Origin: Aselliscus stoliczkanus
Lineage: Eukaryota; Chordata; Mammalia; Chiroptera; Hipposideridae
Direction: 5' to 3'
Assembly (NCBI GenBank): GCA_033961575.1
Contig: CM066737.1
Coordinates: forward strand, 60,284,771 to 60,348,770
DNA length: 64,000 nucleotides
Part shown: piece by piece, positions 10,451 through 21,084 of the stretch
Layout of the letters: every line of letters starts with the position of its first letter
How positions within the stretch are numbered: the stretch's first letter is position 1
The notes under the pieces: generated by a model
The model's database searches: none
Seen by the model: the letters and a program-made list of their open reading frames with translations, nothing else
What the model was told of the DNA's origin: nothing
Position numbers and translations under genes: made by a program

Positions 10451-11298
10451 AAAGAAGTCCTTTTAACATTTCTTATAATACTGGTCTGGTGGTAATGAGC
10501 TCCATTAGCTTTATGTTGTCTTGGAAGCTTTTTATCTCTCCTTCAATTTTAAATGATAGCCTTGCTGGTTATCTAGACTACAGCCTAGAGTAATCTTAGT
10601 TGTAGGCCTTTGTTTTTCATCACTTTGGATTTTTCCTGCAACTTTCTTCTCACCTGCAAATTTTCCTTTGAGAAATCAGCTGACAGTCTTATGGAAGCTC
10701 CCTTGTAAGTAAGTACTTGTCTTTCTCTTGCTGCTTTTAGGGTCCTCCTTCTGTCTTTAACCTTTGACATTTTAATTATAATGTGTCTTGGTGTCGGCCT
10801 GCTTGGGTTTATCTTGTTTGGGACTCTCTGTACTTCCTGGGCTTTTATGTCTGTTTCCTTCACCAAGTTAGGGAAGTTTTCAGTCATTATTTCTTCAAAT
10901 ATGTTACTGATGCCTTGCTCCCTCTCTTCTCTTTCTGGTACTTCTATGATGCAAATGTTGTTATGCTTGATGTTGTCCCAATGGTCCCTTAAACTATCTT
11001 TAATTTTTTTTTTGAGGGATCCCACTCATATGTGGGATCTGAATTGGGGCTGCTGGCATCCCAAGCCAGCTCTTAACCACCACGCCACTCGGCCGGCCCA
11101 TATTCTTTATTTCTGATTGTTTTTTTTTAATGATCTCTTTGTTTTTCTTTATGCTTACTATTTCTTTGTTGAAGTTTTCACTAAGTTCCTGAGGCAGTCT
11201 AATAACCATTATTTTAAACTCTGGGTCTGGTAGGTTCTTTGCCTCCATTTCATATCATTTTTTTCTGGAAATTTTTCCTGTTCTTTTATTTGGGGCAT
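10451..11298 (-). pseudogene. L1 ORF1, broken and SINE-interrupted
   Basis: The start is near 11298, in the usual context on the minus strand. The longest intact part, 11025-10585, reads through the end of the coiled coil and the RNA-binding domain (ENFPNLVKETDIKAQEVQ, then PTPRHIIIKMSKVKD and SADFSKENLQVRRKLQE). A frameshift near the N-terminus separates the first ~20 codons from the KNLPDPEFK block. A SINE at 11008-11099 splits the coiled coil, and the half-L1 insertion at 9645-10450 sits exactly at the ORF1 stop region. Confidence 0.85.
11008..11099 (-). mobile_element. Short SINE with altered 3' part
   Basis: Inverted copy in L1 ORF1. The usual GAGGGCAGTGTCACTGGCCC is replaced by a shorter GAGGGATCCCACTC, so ~16 bp near the 3' end differ. 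The head ends in CACTCGGCCGGCCC. Flanks resemble each other only weakly (about 10997 and 11102). Confidence 0.85.
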
Positions 11299-13032
11299 GT
11301 TTCTTTGTTTCTTCACTCTGGCTGCCTCTCTGTGTTTGCTTCTATCAGTTAGATCTCCTATGTCTCAGTCTTTGCTTGTTGGCCTTATGTAGTATGTGTA
11401 CTGTGTTTTCCAGTCGTGCACTCTCTGTTCACCTGTGCATGTCTTGCAGGAGTGTCCCTTGTGTGTGTTGTGTGCACTCTCCTGTTGTTGTTCGGCCTTG
11501 ATTGCTTTTGTTGCATCAGTGTGTGGGATCGACTCCCAGACTGACTAGCTGTGAGGACTGGCTACACCCACAGTGTATGAGCGGCTTAGTGAGGGATTCA
11601 CCCCAACAGGCTCTTGTGCCTGTTGATATCACCCGTTGGGTGTGCTGGTGTGGGGCTAACTGGATAGTTTTCATGTGTGGTCTGAATCCACCCTCTGGAT
11701 GCTTTGTTTTTTATGGGTCTTAGGAGGGGTTCCCATGCAGGTCAATTTCAGCCTTGCTTGTCACTGGCCCAGTATCACCTGGTAGGAGATACAAAGCTTT
11801 TGTAATTGGTTGCTGCCTGTGATGGACCTGGAGGCATGTGGGAATAGCCTAGCTGTGAACCAAGGCTGGCTGCCACCAGAATTGGGCCTGAAACAGCTTA
11901 GCTAAAGGCTCAATGTCCCACTTGGCCTGTTGCCACCTGCTGGTTGCCCCTATGGCTTAGTGGTTGAAAGAGCCTCCTTAGGTTCTTGGGCCATACTGGT
12001 TGACCCAGTATTGAGAGTGTCTCTGGTGATGCAACACTAGCTAATTGGGGTGGGATCCCATGGCATCATGAGGCATGGCTGGTGGTTTTTACAAACTTAA
12101 TGCAGATTCTGTTCTTGTGCAAATGCTGGGCCTGGAACCACTTTGCAAAATGCTCTGCGAACACTGTGGCCAGCCACCACTTGCCTCAGCCTAAAGATCC
12201 CCAAGTGCTGCCCAAGAAAGTCTGCAGCACAAGTTGTGGCTGACTTCCTGCCACTGACATTTCCTCAGACGTCCTCAGGCTATCTGCTGCTATAAAGCCT
12301 TCCACAGATTAAAGGGCGGTGCTTGGCTACTCAGGAGCTGAGAGTGCCCATGGCAATGAAACACTAGCTAGGTTGTGCACAAGCATAGATTTTACCAGAC
12401 CAATGTGGTCTCAGATTTGGCCCTTTGGGGGAGAGTTCAACATAGAAATTATGGCACTCTCGTGTCGGCTATATTGAGGCAGGTTCCACACAAGGACAAT
12501 GGCTTCTGTCCCTCCAGCCCTCATGGTGAAGCCACACAACTCATTCCTTCCCTGTATGTGTCTGGCACTCTCAAGTTGCCACCCCTCCACTGGAGCCCAA
12601 GTGAGTGAGTTTCTATGTGGGCATTTTAAGAGGATGTCTGGGTTTCCAACTGTCTTCCATCTCACCGGGACTTAAGGACTGAATCTTTGCTGATTTTCAC
12701 TGCTAGATGTTGTGAGGACTTCTCTTCCTGACACAGGATCACTGGGCTTGGGAGCCCAGTATAGGGCTGAGACCCCTGCCTGAGACCACCAAGGTTTCCC
12801 TCCCAGTGTTCTGCTACTACCTGTGGGTTTGGAATCAGCCCATTTCATGACTCTGCCCCTCCTACCAGTCTTGATATGGCCTCTCTTTTATATCCTTATT
12901 TATAGGGGTTCTGTTCAGCTAGTTTTCAGATGATTACTGAAGTTAATTGTTCAATGATTATTTACAATTTTGATGTGATCCCAGGAGGCAGCAGACATAG
13001 CTTTTACCTATTCCACCATCTTGGACCTTTCC
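11299..13032 (-). promoter_or_regulatory. L1 5'UTR, complete
   Basis: About 1.73 kb, GC-richer than its surroundings. It starts at the canonical CCAAGATGGTGGAAT on the minus strand and ends at ORF1. Two related blocks about 340 bp apart (near 12005-12040 and 12340-12375, both ending in CACTAGCTA) suggest that the 5'UTR contains diverged internal repeats. Known L1 5'UTRs hold the promoter; no individual site is claimed. Confidence 0.75.
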
Positions 13033-13609
13033 TCACATGTTTTCTTATATTTCCCTATCTTCCTTCTGTAAAGTAGCATTATTATTTCTATTTGTAAATG
13101 GGTAATTGAGTTCCAGTGGAGTTCAGTAATTTGTTCAAAGAAACTCTTCTGATGTCAGGTTTGTAATTTTAAGGCATCTTCTTTTTGCTTACCACATGCA
13201 CTTTGGCCACATTATGCTGTCTTCTTACTACACTATAGTACATAAGTCTTGAAAGGATTGTTTGAGTCATATTGCATAGAAAGTTAAATGTCAGTCTTTA
13301 AGGCAAAGCCATAATAGAAGTTTAAATGAAGTGATTTGAAGATTCAGCAGGTTGTCATTCAAACTAGTCATAAAGAGAGTTAAATAAGCCAGTGAAAGAA
13401 AAATACTGCATGATTTCACTTATATGTGGAATCTTAAAAAAGAAAACAAATGAACAAACAAAATAAAATGGAAACAGACTCATAGATACAAAGAACAAAC
13501 TGATGGTTGTTAGTGTGGGTGGGGATAAGGGGATGGGTAAAAAAGGTGAAGGGGAGTAAGAGGTAAAAACTTCCAGTTGAAAATAAATAAGTTAAAAATA
13601 CAGGGAAGT

Positions 13610-13691
13610 TTGGCTTCAGAAGCCAGTGGCCCCAGTGCGGGTCCCACATATGAGGGCCAGTGACACTGCCCTCAAAAAAAATACAAAATAA
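13610..13691 (+). mobile_element. 5'-truncated SINE
   Basis: Lacks the GGCCGG head and starts at GGCTTCAGAAGCCAG. The 3' part and A-rich tail are intact. The 16-bp target duplication AAAAATACAGGGAAGT (about 13594-13609 and 13692-13707) is essentially perfect. Confidence 0.9.
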
Positions 13692-13730
13692 AAAAATACA
13701 GGGAAGTAATGTACAGCATAGAGAAAAATA

Positions 13731-13811
13731 TTGGGTTGTCGGAAAAGTCATGACGCATTTTTGCAATGAATAACATAGAAAAAATACATCATGACTTTTC
13801 CGACAACCGAA
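13731..13811. mobile_element. 81-bp hairpin MITE, mariner type
   Basis: Near-perfect palindrome. The left arm TTGGGTTGTCGGAAAAGTCA is mirrored by the right arm ending TGACTTTTCCGACAACCGAA. It is flanked by TA on both sides (13729-13730 and 13812-13813), as for mariner targets. The design resembles the primate MADE1 element. A sister copy lies at 23753-23830. Confidence 0.92.
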
Positions 13812-13975
13812 TAGTCAATAATACCATAATAACTTTGTATAGTGACAGATAGTTACTAGTCTTATTGTGGCCATCACATTGTAAGGTATATAAACATTGA
13901 ATTAATATGTTGTGTACGTGAAACTAATATAATATTGTATATCAACTGTATTTTGATACAAAATAAATTTTTACA

Positions 13976-14498
13976 AAGCAAGTGCAGTATAGTTGGTAAA
14001 GACACAAAAAACTGAATGCTATCATAGTTGACATAATGTTATAAAAAAAGAAACCAAGAAGAGTAACCACCCATGGGCCATATTAAAATTATGCCCTACA
14101 TAAAAATATGGATAAAACTGCCTTTGTGAGTTTAGGTTGCTCATTCTCTGAATATAAAACAATATAATTTCAATTTGATAATAAAATGAACAATTGCTTT
14201 ATAATTTTGGTAATTATTCAAATGTATTTTAATTATAAAAGTAATGCCCCAATGTAGAAAAAAATAAAATATACAAAATGAAGAACAATTGCAATAATCT
14301 GAATTTATAACATCCAAGAATAATCACAATTGCCCAAAATTTTGTGTTATATTCTTTCAGACTTACAATGAAAATATATTTATGAAGTATGTTATCTACA
14401 GGTACACATACACGGATTATAGAATTATACTATAATTATTGAATTATATTATAATGCTATATGATCATTTATAAACCTTTTTTATAATAAAAATCTTG
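13976..14498 (-). other. AT-rich DNA, probably old L1
   Basis: Low-complexity AT-rich stretch. Parts read like antisense of old L1 3' regions, but too weakly to name. No gene seen. Confidence 0.35.
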
Positions 14499-14608
14499 GG
14501 GCCAGCTGAGTGGCACGGTGGTTAAGCGATGGCTTGGGAAGCCAGCAGCCCCTGTTCGGGTCCCACATATGAGGGCCAGTGACACTGCCCTCAATAAAAA
14601 AAAAAAAA
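14499..14608 (+). mobile_element. Short tRNA-headed SINE
   Basis: GGGGCCAGCTGAGTGGCACG head, CACATATGAGGGCCAGTGAC and a poly(A) tail. Flanks share AAAAATCTTG / AAAGAATCTTG as an imperfect target duplication. Confidence 0.92.
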
Positions 14609-14837
14609 AGAATCTTGAATGCTTATAAAACTAAAGGTTGTATTACTATGAACTCCTATCCTCTGTTCCTATTGCGATACTTCAGCAATTATCAACATAT
14701 GACCAATCTTTCATTTATATACCCACTTACTACCCCTCTTAGAATTATTTTTAAACAAATCTCAGATGTTGTAAAACATTAATCAAAATATCTACAAAGC
14801 ACATTTATAATAGATAAGTTGTTGTTGTTGTTTTTTA

Positions 14838-15293
14838 AAGATTTTATTGGGGATTTGGGGGAGGGGAACAGCATTGGGGAACCGGGGAAGGGGAACAGAC
14901 AATTTGCTGTCCTTTTGTTCTTCAGTCTAGTTGTGGAGGGCTTCGCTTCACTGGCCCATGTTGGTATCATCATTGCGCTGTTCTCAGGTGAGGCAGATGG
15001 GTCGTCAGCCTCTAGACAGCGGCTCACAGCGGCTCTTGGCAGCTCACACCGTCTACCTGCTGCCGCCCGCTCACGCTGGCTGCCGGCCACTCACTGTAGC
15101 CTATGGCAGCCCACTGCAGCAGAAGCTGCAGCTATGCCATCCCGGGGACTCACAGCAGCCCAGCTCCAGGTGGAGCTGTTGTTCACCATCTTAGCTGTGG
15201 AGGGCAACATCACTGGCCCTCATATGTGGGATCCGAACCGGGGACACTCGCATCCCAAGCCAGCTCTTAACCAATGTGCCACTTGACCAGCCC
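14838..15293 (-). mobile_element. Long composite SINE (T+ type)
   Basis: Inverted, about 456 bp. From its own 5' end it has the tRNA-like head, the CAGTGATG-TTGCCCTC block, a GC-rich middle of repeated CAGC/GGCAGCC words, a TAGACTGAAGAACAAAAGGA block, then a C-rich run and AATAAAATCTTT before the A tail. AATAAA plus TCTTT is a polyadenylation signal next to a Pol III terminator, the mark of T+ SINEs. Flanks share GTTGTTTTT(T)AAA. Confidence 0.88.
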
Positions 15294-15424
15294 AATACGT
15301 TGTTTTTAAACATAACCTCAATAAAATAATTACTTCTAACAAAATTCTCATAATAGTTTCTTAGTATCATCTACTACTCAGGACTTTCACTAGTAGTTTA
15401 AAAATTATCTGTTAAAATTTATTT

Positions 15425-15755
15425 GTCTACATTCTGTACACCTGAAATTAATATAAATAATATTGAATGTCAACTGTATTTGAAAAATTAAAAAAGCATG
15501 GGAGAGTGAAGGGGAATAAGAGATTCAAATTTCTAGGTATAAAACAAATAAATCATGGGGATGTATTGTACAGCATAGGGAATATAGTCAATAACGTTGT
15601 GATAGAATAGTACAGTGTCAGATGGTTGCTGGAATTATCATGGTGGTTAAATATTTAGGTATATAAATGTTGAATAACTATGGTTAGTACACCTGAAGCT
15701 AATATTGTATGTTAGCTATATATTTTTGAAAATATTAAAAATAAAATAGGATAAA
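15425..15755 (+). mobile_element. L1 3'UTR, two tail modules in tandem
   Basis: A first L1 end (TACACCTGAAATTAATAT, near 15437) is followed about 230 bp later by a second (ACACCTGAAGCTAATATTGT, near 15691), with 3'UTR sequence (TACAGCATAGGGAATATAGT) between. This is either a duplicated 3'UTR or two truncated L1s side by side. Confidence 0.75.
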
Positions 15756-15834
15756 ATTTATTTGTTTAGATCAGGATCCAAAGTCCAAACAGTGCATTGC
15801 ATTGATATACTTTTTCTTTTTCTTTTCTTTTTTT

Positions 15835-16335
15835 TAAAAATTAAGGTTCATTGGTGTGACATTTGTTAGTAAAGTTACATATGTTTCAAGTGTATAATTC
15901 TGTAATACATCATCTATATATCACATTGTGTGTTCACTACTCAGAGTCAGTTCTCCTTCCATCACTATATATTTGATCCCTTTTACTTTCATCTACCACG
16001 CCCCTCCCTCTTGCCTTTTGGTAATCACTAAATTATTGTCTGTGTCTATGAGATTTTGTTTCTTCATTTGTTTGTCTTGTTCCTTTGTTGTTTTCAGTTT
16101 TTATATCCCACATATCAGTGAAATCATATGGTTCTTAACTCTCTGTGTGACTTATTTCACTTACCATTGTAATCTTAAGATCGATCCATGTTGTTGCAAA
16201 TGGCACCATTTCATCTTTTCTTATGGCAGAGTAGTATTCCATTGTGTACATATATCACATCTTCCTTTCCAATCATCTGTCCACGGACACTTTGGTTGTT
16301 TTTATGTCTTGGCCACTGACATTAATATACTTTTA
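15835..16335 (-). mobile_element. L1 3' end and ORF2 C-terminus
   Basis: The antisense 3'UTR (TGTTAGTAAAGTTACATATG, CACATTGTGTGTTCAC) runs into antisense ORF2 C-terminal sequence (GATCGATCCATGTTGTTGCA, ATGGCAGAGTAGTATTCCAT). It is of the same broad L1 lineage as 24094-24183 and 47876-48110. Confidence 0.85.
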
Positions 16336-16369
16336 TAGTATACCATTTATTGACTTTAAAATCACCTTT

Positions 16370-17262
16370 ATTGAATTGTCATTTACATGCAAGGAAATGA
16401 ACCCAATAGCAGAGATTTATGAGTTTTGACAAATGTGGTTGCCTTTGGAATCAGGCAACAAAGAGGAATTAGAATGTTTCCATCATTCAAAAAATTTTCT
16501 TCATACCCTTTTTAGAAAACACTCATCACACTCTCCCTCTGGAAATACTGATTATATTTCTGTCACAATACAATACTTTTCTTATTGTAGAATTTAATTT
16601 AAATGAAATCACATAGTGGGCACTCTTTTGTTTCTGGTGTTTTCATTCTACAAATTATCTGTTAATATTCTTTCATGTTGTTGAGTATATTGTGTGTTTA
16701 TTCCTTCAATTGTTAAATGTTTTATCATTGCATAGATATCCCACATATTATTTTCTATTATCTATTAATTGATATTTGTTTCCCAGTGACTATGACTTTT
16801 ATAAATAAAATTACTATGAACATGCTGGTGCAAATTATTTTGTGCAATATGCTTTTTGTTCTTGAATAAACACCTGAAAGTATAATTGCCAAGTCATACA
16901 GAAAGTGTATATATAACTTTAAAAATCATTGCCAGTTTTACAAAATGTTGAGTCGCTTTATGTTACCACCAGAAATATATGAGTTCCAGTTGCTCTAAAT
17001 CGTTGCCAACACTTGGTATTAACAGGCTTTTTAATTTTAACCATGACAGTTGTTGCATAATAGTATCTCATTTAAGTTGTAATTTGCATTTTCACGATGA
17101 CTAATGATGTATAACTTTACATGTGTTTATTTGCCATTTGTATATCTTCTTTTGTAAACTGCATGTTTAACACTTTCCCCAATTTTTTAATAAAAAACAA
17201 GTTGTTTATCTTAATATTGAACTGAATGACTTCTTTATATTTTTTATTACAAGTCCTTTGAG
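16370..17262 (-). mobile_element. Ancient L1 ORF2 fragment, right part resumes at 19106
   Basis: On the plus strand it reads as antisense of an old L1 ORF2 C-terminal half, ending at a TTACAAGTCCTTT block. The next part of the same ORF2 appears at about 19170 (AAGAAATCCTTGCTTAACCC), so the original element was split by the insertions between. Heavily diverged. Confidence 0.7.
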
Positions 17263-17325
17263 ACACACACAGACACAGAAACACGCAGGCACACATAATC
17301 GTGTGTGTGCACACATACGTGAAAT
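17263..17325. repeat. AC/GT-rich imperfect microsatellite
   Basis: ACACACAC-type and GTGTGTGC-type runs directly beside the 3' end of the mariner copy. Confidence 0.85.
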
Positions 17326-17756
17326 CGAACAATTAAGTTTGCTTAACTCATCCTAGAAAACGTACTACATAGCTCATTGCTGAACATTGCTACAGCCACC
17401 TTCCAAGTACTTACTTTGAAAAGCTAGGCACCAATGCCAGCGCCTAGTCTACCCTTCAAAGCAACATTGGAACTTTTTCTGGAATGGCCATCAGAACTGC
17501 CATTGTATTACCCTTGGTGTCCTGAATATCATCACAATGTCTTCCTTTCAATATTTCCTTCATATTCAGGTAAAGCAAGAAGTCACTGGGGACCAGATCA
17601 GGTGAGTAAGGTGGGTGTTCCAATACTGTTATTTGTTCACTGGCTAAAAACTCCCTCACAGACAGTGTCGTGTGAGCTGGTGCATTGTTGTGATGCAAGA
17701 GCTATGAATTGCTGGCGAAAAGTTCAGGTCATCTAAGTTTTTCACACAGCCTTTTT

Positions 17757-18760
17757 TTTAAAATTAGCTTCAGGTGTACAACACAGTGCAATAGTTATAC
17801 TTTTTACCCCTCAAAGTGACAACCCCCCTCCCCCATTTGGCCACCCCACTCCTCTCCCCCATATCATATATATCTATTACACTTCCTCTGAATCCCTTCC
17901 ACATTATAATCCATATCCCATGACTATCTATATATTCAATTACAGTTGGTATACAATATTATACAACCTCAGCTTCAGGTGTACAGTGCAGTGATCAAGC
18001 CTCTTCTCCATCCATGAAATGGTCTCCTTAACAAGACATATGACCATCTGACACCCCACAAAATATTTACAACATTATTAATTATATTCCCCAAACTGTC
18101 TTTCATATCCCAGTGGCAATATTGTAGTTGACTATTTTTGCTGCCTAATCCCTTCCCCTTCTCCCTCATCCCCACCCCCCTTCCAATTAGCAACACTGAT
18201 TTTTCCTCTATATCTATGAGACAGTTTCTGTTTACTTTGCTCATTCATACAGTTTTTCAGATTCCACATATGAGTGAGATAATATGGTATTTGTCTTTCT
18301 CTGACTGATTTATTTCACTTAACATAATAGTCTCTAGGTCCATCCATATCATTGCGAATGGTACGATTTCATTCTTCTTTATAGCGGAGCAATACTCCAT
18401 TGTATAAATATACCACAGTATCTTAATCCAGTCATCTACTGATGGGCATTTTGGTTGTTTCCAAGTCTTAGCTATTGTAAATAGCGCTGCTATGAACATA
18501 GGGGTGCATAATTTTTTTTGAATAAGTGTCTTGGGTTTTTCAGGATAAATACCTAGGAGTGGAATTGCTGGGTCGAAAGGTAGCTCCATTTCCAGTTTTT
18601 TGAGATACCTACATACTGACTTCCATAGTGGCTGCACCAATCTGCAATCCCAGCAACAGTGCAGCAGGGTCCCCTTTTCCCCGTAGCCCTGCCAGCACTT
18701 GTTGTTTGTTGATTTATTGATGATAGCCCTTCTGACTGGAGTGAGGTGGTATCTCATTGT
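17757..18760 (-). mobile_element. 5'-truncated young L1 inside mariner
   Basis: Contains the ORF2 C-terminus and a full, normal-order 3'UTR ending in TTGTACACCTGAAGCTAATT. It interrupts the mariner transposase. The direct repeat CACACAGCCTTTT / CACAGAGCCTTTT (about 17743-17755 and 18761-18773) is the target duplication of mariner sequence. This copy is the reference for the unrearranged 3' end. Confidence 0.92.
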
Positions 18761-18763
18761 CAC
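18257..18763 (-). pseudogene. L1 ORF2 C-terminal domain, open for 168 codons
   Basis: An uninterrupted frame from the 5'-truncation point to the natural ORF2 stop, ending [14 protein letters not shown]. It covers the C-terminal Cys-rich domain of ORF2p. The usual C-x3-C-x7-H-x4-C pattern reads [18 protein letters not shown], so the second Cys is Tyr. The endonuclease and RT are missing, so it cannot act. The intact frame reflects the insertion's youth. The first codon is only where the truncation happens to fall. Confidence 0.85.
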
Positions 18764-18902
18764 AGAGCCTTTTCAACACTTCCAAATAGTAAATTCGGTT
18801 AAGTGTTTGTCCATTTGGTACAAATTCATAATGAATAATCTCTCTGATATCAAAAAAGGTTGGCAACATTGCTGCAACAATTTCGTGAACATAATTGTCA
18901 GA

Positions 18903-18944
<42 letters not shown>

Positions 18945-18952
18945 ACACACAC
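18903..18952. repeat. (CA)n microsatellite
   Basis: About 24 CA units, touching the 5' end of mariner copy 1. Confidence 0.97.
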
Positions 18953-18974
18953 ATTTTCAGTCTTGGGTTTACAT

Positions 18975-19105
18975 TCCATTTTCTTTTTATTGGGCTGACA
19001 ATGGTTAGTAAAATTGCATAGGTTTCAAGTGTACAATTCTGTAATATATCACCTATATAGCTCATTGTGTGCTCACCACCCAGAGTCTGTTCTTTCATTT
19101 TCATA
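18975..19105 (-). mobile_element. L1 3'UTR fragment
   Basis: Antisense L1 3' end (ACAATGGTTAGTAAAATTGC, CTCATTGTGTGCTCACCACC), 131 bp, 5'-truncated. Confidence 0.85.
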
Positions 19106-19236
19106 ATGTATTTCAAGGAACTTTGATTTTCATTTTGATTATATTAATGTATCTTTTTTTTGTTAGAAATTTTAATCTCTATACAAAGAAATCCTTGCTT
19201 AACCCAAGTGATTCAGTGGTTTTCTTCTATAAAGTT

Positions 19237-19945
19237 GGAGAAGTAAGTTCACAAACATTTTGCAAAGATGTTGCTAACTTTTTTTTTTTTGGCTGAGCCA
19301 TCCTGCTACCTGTTGGCAGCTCAGTGGCTGCTCAGCTCGGGCTGGGCATCGAACTGCTGTTGCTCAGAGCTCAGCTCGCACTCTTGAGTGAGCTCTTAAC
19401 CAACTGAGCCATTCGGCCGGCCCTTGTTGTTAACCTTTTTGATATCAGATGGATTATTCATTATAAATTTGTATCAAATGGACAAACACTTAACCAAATT
19501 TACTGTTTGGAAGTAATGAAAAGGCTGTGTGAAAAAGTTAGACGACCTAAACTTTTCACCAGCAATTCATGGCTCTTGCATCATGACAATACAGCAGCTC
19601 ACAAGGCACTGTCTGTGAGGGAGTTTTTATCCAGTAAACAAATAACTGTATTGGAACACCCTCCCTATTCTCCTGATCTGGCCCCCATAGACTTCTTTCT
19701 TTACCTGAAGATGAAGGAATTATTGAAAGGAAGACATTTTGATGACATTCAAAACATCAAGGGTAGTACGATGACAGCTCTGATAGACATTCCAGAAAAT
19801 GTTCCAAAATTGTTTTGAAGGGTGGATTAGGCACTGGCATCAGTGCATAGCTTCCCAGGGGAGTACTTCAAAGGTGACCATAGTGATATTAATCAATGAG
19901 GTATGTTGAACTTTTTCTAGAATGAGTTAAACGAACTGAATTTTT
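19237..19945 (+). mobile_element. Mariner deletion derivative, copy 2, with SINE inside
   Basis: Same ~550-bp family as 17326 and 24898, once the SINE at 19279-19424 is removed. The longest frame, 19507-19818 (104 codons), carries HHDNTAAHKALSVREF and YSPDLAPIDF; the two Asp are 34 residues apart, as in DD34D mariners. The N-terminal DNA-binding half and first catalytic Asp are deleted. The TIRs are decayed (GAAGTAAGTTCACAAAC left, GTTAAACGAACTGAATTT right). Confidence 0.85.
19279..19424 (-). mobile_element. Type-2 SINE (GGCTGAGCCATCC type)
   Basis: Inverted. A T-run, GGCTGAGCCATCCTGCTACC, a CAGCTC/GAGCTC-rich middle, and a tRNA-like head ending CATTCGGCCGGCCC. It differs from the short SINE after the head. 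Flanks GTTGCTAAC / GTTGTTAAC are a decayed target duplication within mariner. Confidence 0.88.
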
Positions 19946-20340
19946 AGACCTCGTATGTTATCTTCTAGAAGTATTTTAATTTTAGATTTCAAACTTAATT
20001 TTCTGATTAATTTTGAAATAAATTTTGTGTATGATATGAGCCAAAGGTCAAGGTTTTGTTTTTATTCCATAAAGATTTTCAACCTAAATCTAAATTTATT
20101 GAGAAGATTAGCTTTTTATCCATTGAATTACTTTGGCATTTTAGTCAAATATCAATAGATGCCACTAATGTTGGTCTATTTTGAGATTCTCTAGTCTATC
20201 CAATTGACATATATGACTTTCTTTGTGCTGTCTTGCTGGTAACCATCCCTGCCTCTGCTGCAACCACCAATCTGTTCTCTATATTTGTTTTTTTGTTTTG
20301 TTTTGTTTTGTTTTAGATTCCACATGCTGTATAAGTGAGA

Positions 20341-20906
20341 TCTAATTATTTTAGTAACAATTGGAAATCCTTATTTATACTCCTTATGTAATAGGTAAAT
20401 GGGCCAGAGTTTCCACATTTTATTTAGTTACCTTGCCAAATCGTTGCTGCTGAGATTAAATGTTTTCTTTCTATTTTTCTGGCCACTTTGGTTTTTAATT
20501 TTGGAAATATTTCATGCCTTTTTATATGCCACTTTTGGTGATATACATTCTGTTATTTATAGAGTACTTTAGGTATTATATTATCTTATTTTATGTCTTT
20601 TTTTATACTGTTCCAATTATTTTAACTGTTTTAGCTTGTTAAGATATAATATTTATATCTAGTGAAGGAATCCCTGTTCAGTCCTTCTCAGTTTTATGCA
20701 TCTTTCTGGTTATTGTGATGTTTGTTTTTACACATATTTAGAATCATTTTGATTGTTATGTTAAAGTAAAAAAAAATCCCATTGCCATAAATTTACATAT
20801 TATTTCAGAATGTATTATTGACATAATTGAAATATTAAATCTTCTCATTCAATCCCCTTCTTTCTAAAAATACAGGAGCTGGTGGTTAATGTTTGTAGGT
20901 TGTATT
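20341..20906 (-). other. AT-rich DNA, probably more old L1
   Basis: Several phrases look like antisense old L1 ORF2, but divergence is too high for a firm call. No gene seen. Confidence 0.35.
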
Positions 20907-20920
20907 AGAAACAAATGAAG

Positions 20921-21071
20921 AGTAATAGATATATATGATATGGGGGGGTGTGGGCTGGTGTATTGGGGGTGGGGGGTTGTCACTTTGAGGGGTAAAATGT
21001 ATAACTATTGCACTGTGTTGTACACCTGAAACTAATTAAAAATAAAATAAAATAAAATAAAAAAAAAGAAA
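20921..21071 (+). mobile_element. 5'-truncated young L1 3' end (151 bp)
   Basis: Only the last part of the young L1 3'UTR (GATATATATGATATGGGGGG, TTGTACACCTGAAACTAATT) and an AAAAT tail. Target duplication AGAAACAAATGAA (20907-20919 and 21072-21084) is perfect. Confidence 0.93.
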
Positions 21072-21084
21072 AGAAACAAATGAA

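Larger units (their letters stand above)
8358..13032 (-). mobile_element. L1 with 5'UTR, ORF1 and partial ORF2, 3' end lost
   Basis: Reads right to left. The 5' end near 13032 (GGTCCAAGATGGTGGAATAG on the minus strand) is the usual L1 start. It continues through a GC-rich 5'UTR to about 11299, ORF1 (11298-10451), the endonuclease part of ORF2 from 9588, and the start of reverse transcriptase to 8358. Everything downstream (most of RT, the C-terminus and the 3'UTR) is missing. It is interrupted by two SINEs and by a second L1-derived element at 9645-10450. Confidence 0.85.
13330..13975 (+). mobile_element. Older L1 ORF2 end and 3'UTR
   Basis: Contains the ORF2 end region (TGATTTCACTTATATGTGGA), the G-rich 3'UTR patch near 13515-13560, and a typical 3'UTR end with ACTAATATAATATTGTATAT. 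A truncated SINE (13610-13691) and a hairpin MITE (13731-13811) inserted into it later. Confidence 0.85.
17326..18902 (-). mobile_element. Mariner deletion derivative, copy 1, split by L1
   Basis: TIRs lie at both ends: CGAACAATTAAGTTTGCTTA near 17327 and, in complement, GTCTGACAATTATGTTC near 18900. Without the L1 at 17757-18760 it is ~560 bp. The minus-strand coding sequence is a mariner transposase with the first ~190 residues deleted: DIREIIHYEFVPNGQ (18830-18790), then, after the L1, HHNNAPAHTTLSVREF and YSPDLVPSDF. The family has a DD34D catalytic triad. Here the first Asp is in the deleted part and the second is Asn. Non-functional. Confidence 0.88.
19106..20340 (-). mobile_element. 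Ancient L1 ORF2 fragment, interrupted by mariner copy 2
   Basis: Antisense old L1 ORF2. The AAGAAATCCTTGCTTAACCC block at about 19180 is followed, after the mariner insertion, by TGTTATCTTCTAGAAGT at about 19955 and TCCATTGAATTACTTTGGCA at about 20115, in the right order for one element. The last ~100 bp (20240-20340) look like another L1 tail. It continues the fragment at 16370-17262. Confidence 0.7.

Noticed and set aside
14819..15286. 155-codon plus-strand frame
   Set aside because: Lies wholly on a long SINE in antisense orientation. Similar frames occur in other copies of that SINE.
18257..18763. 168-codon open frame that could be taken for a gene
   Set aside because: It is the C-terminus of L1 ORF2 in a recent 5'-truncated insertion. 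It has no promoter and no enzyme domains.
19507..19818. Domesticated mariner transposase gene
   Set aside because: The 104-codon frame lacks the DNA-binding half and first catalytic Asp. Sister copies with the same deletion are decayed, and a SINE interrupts the element.
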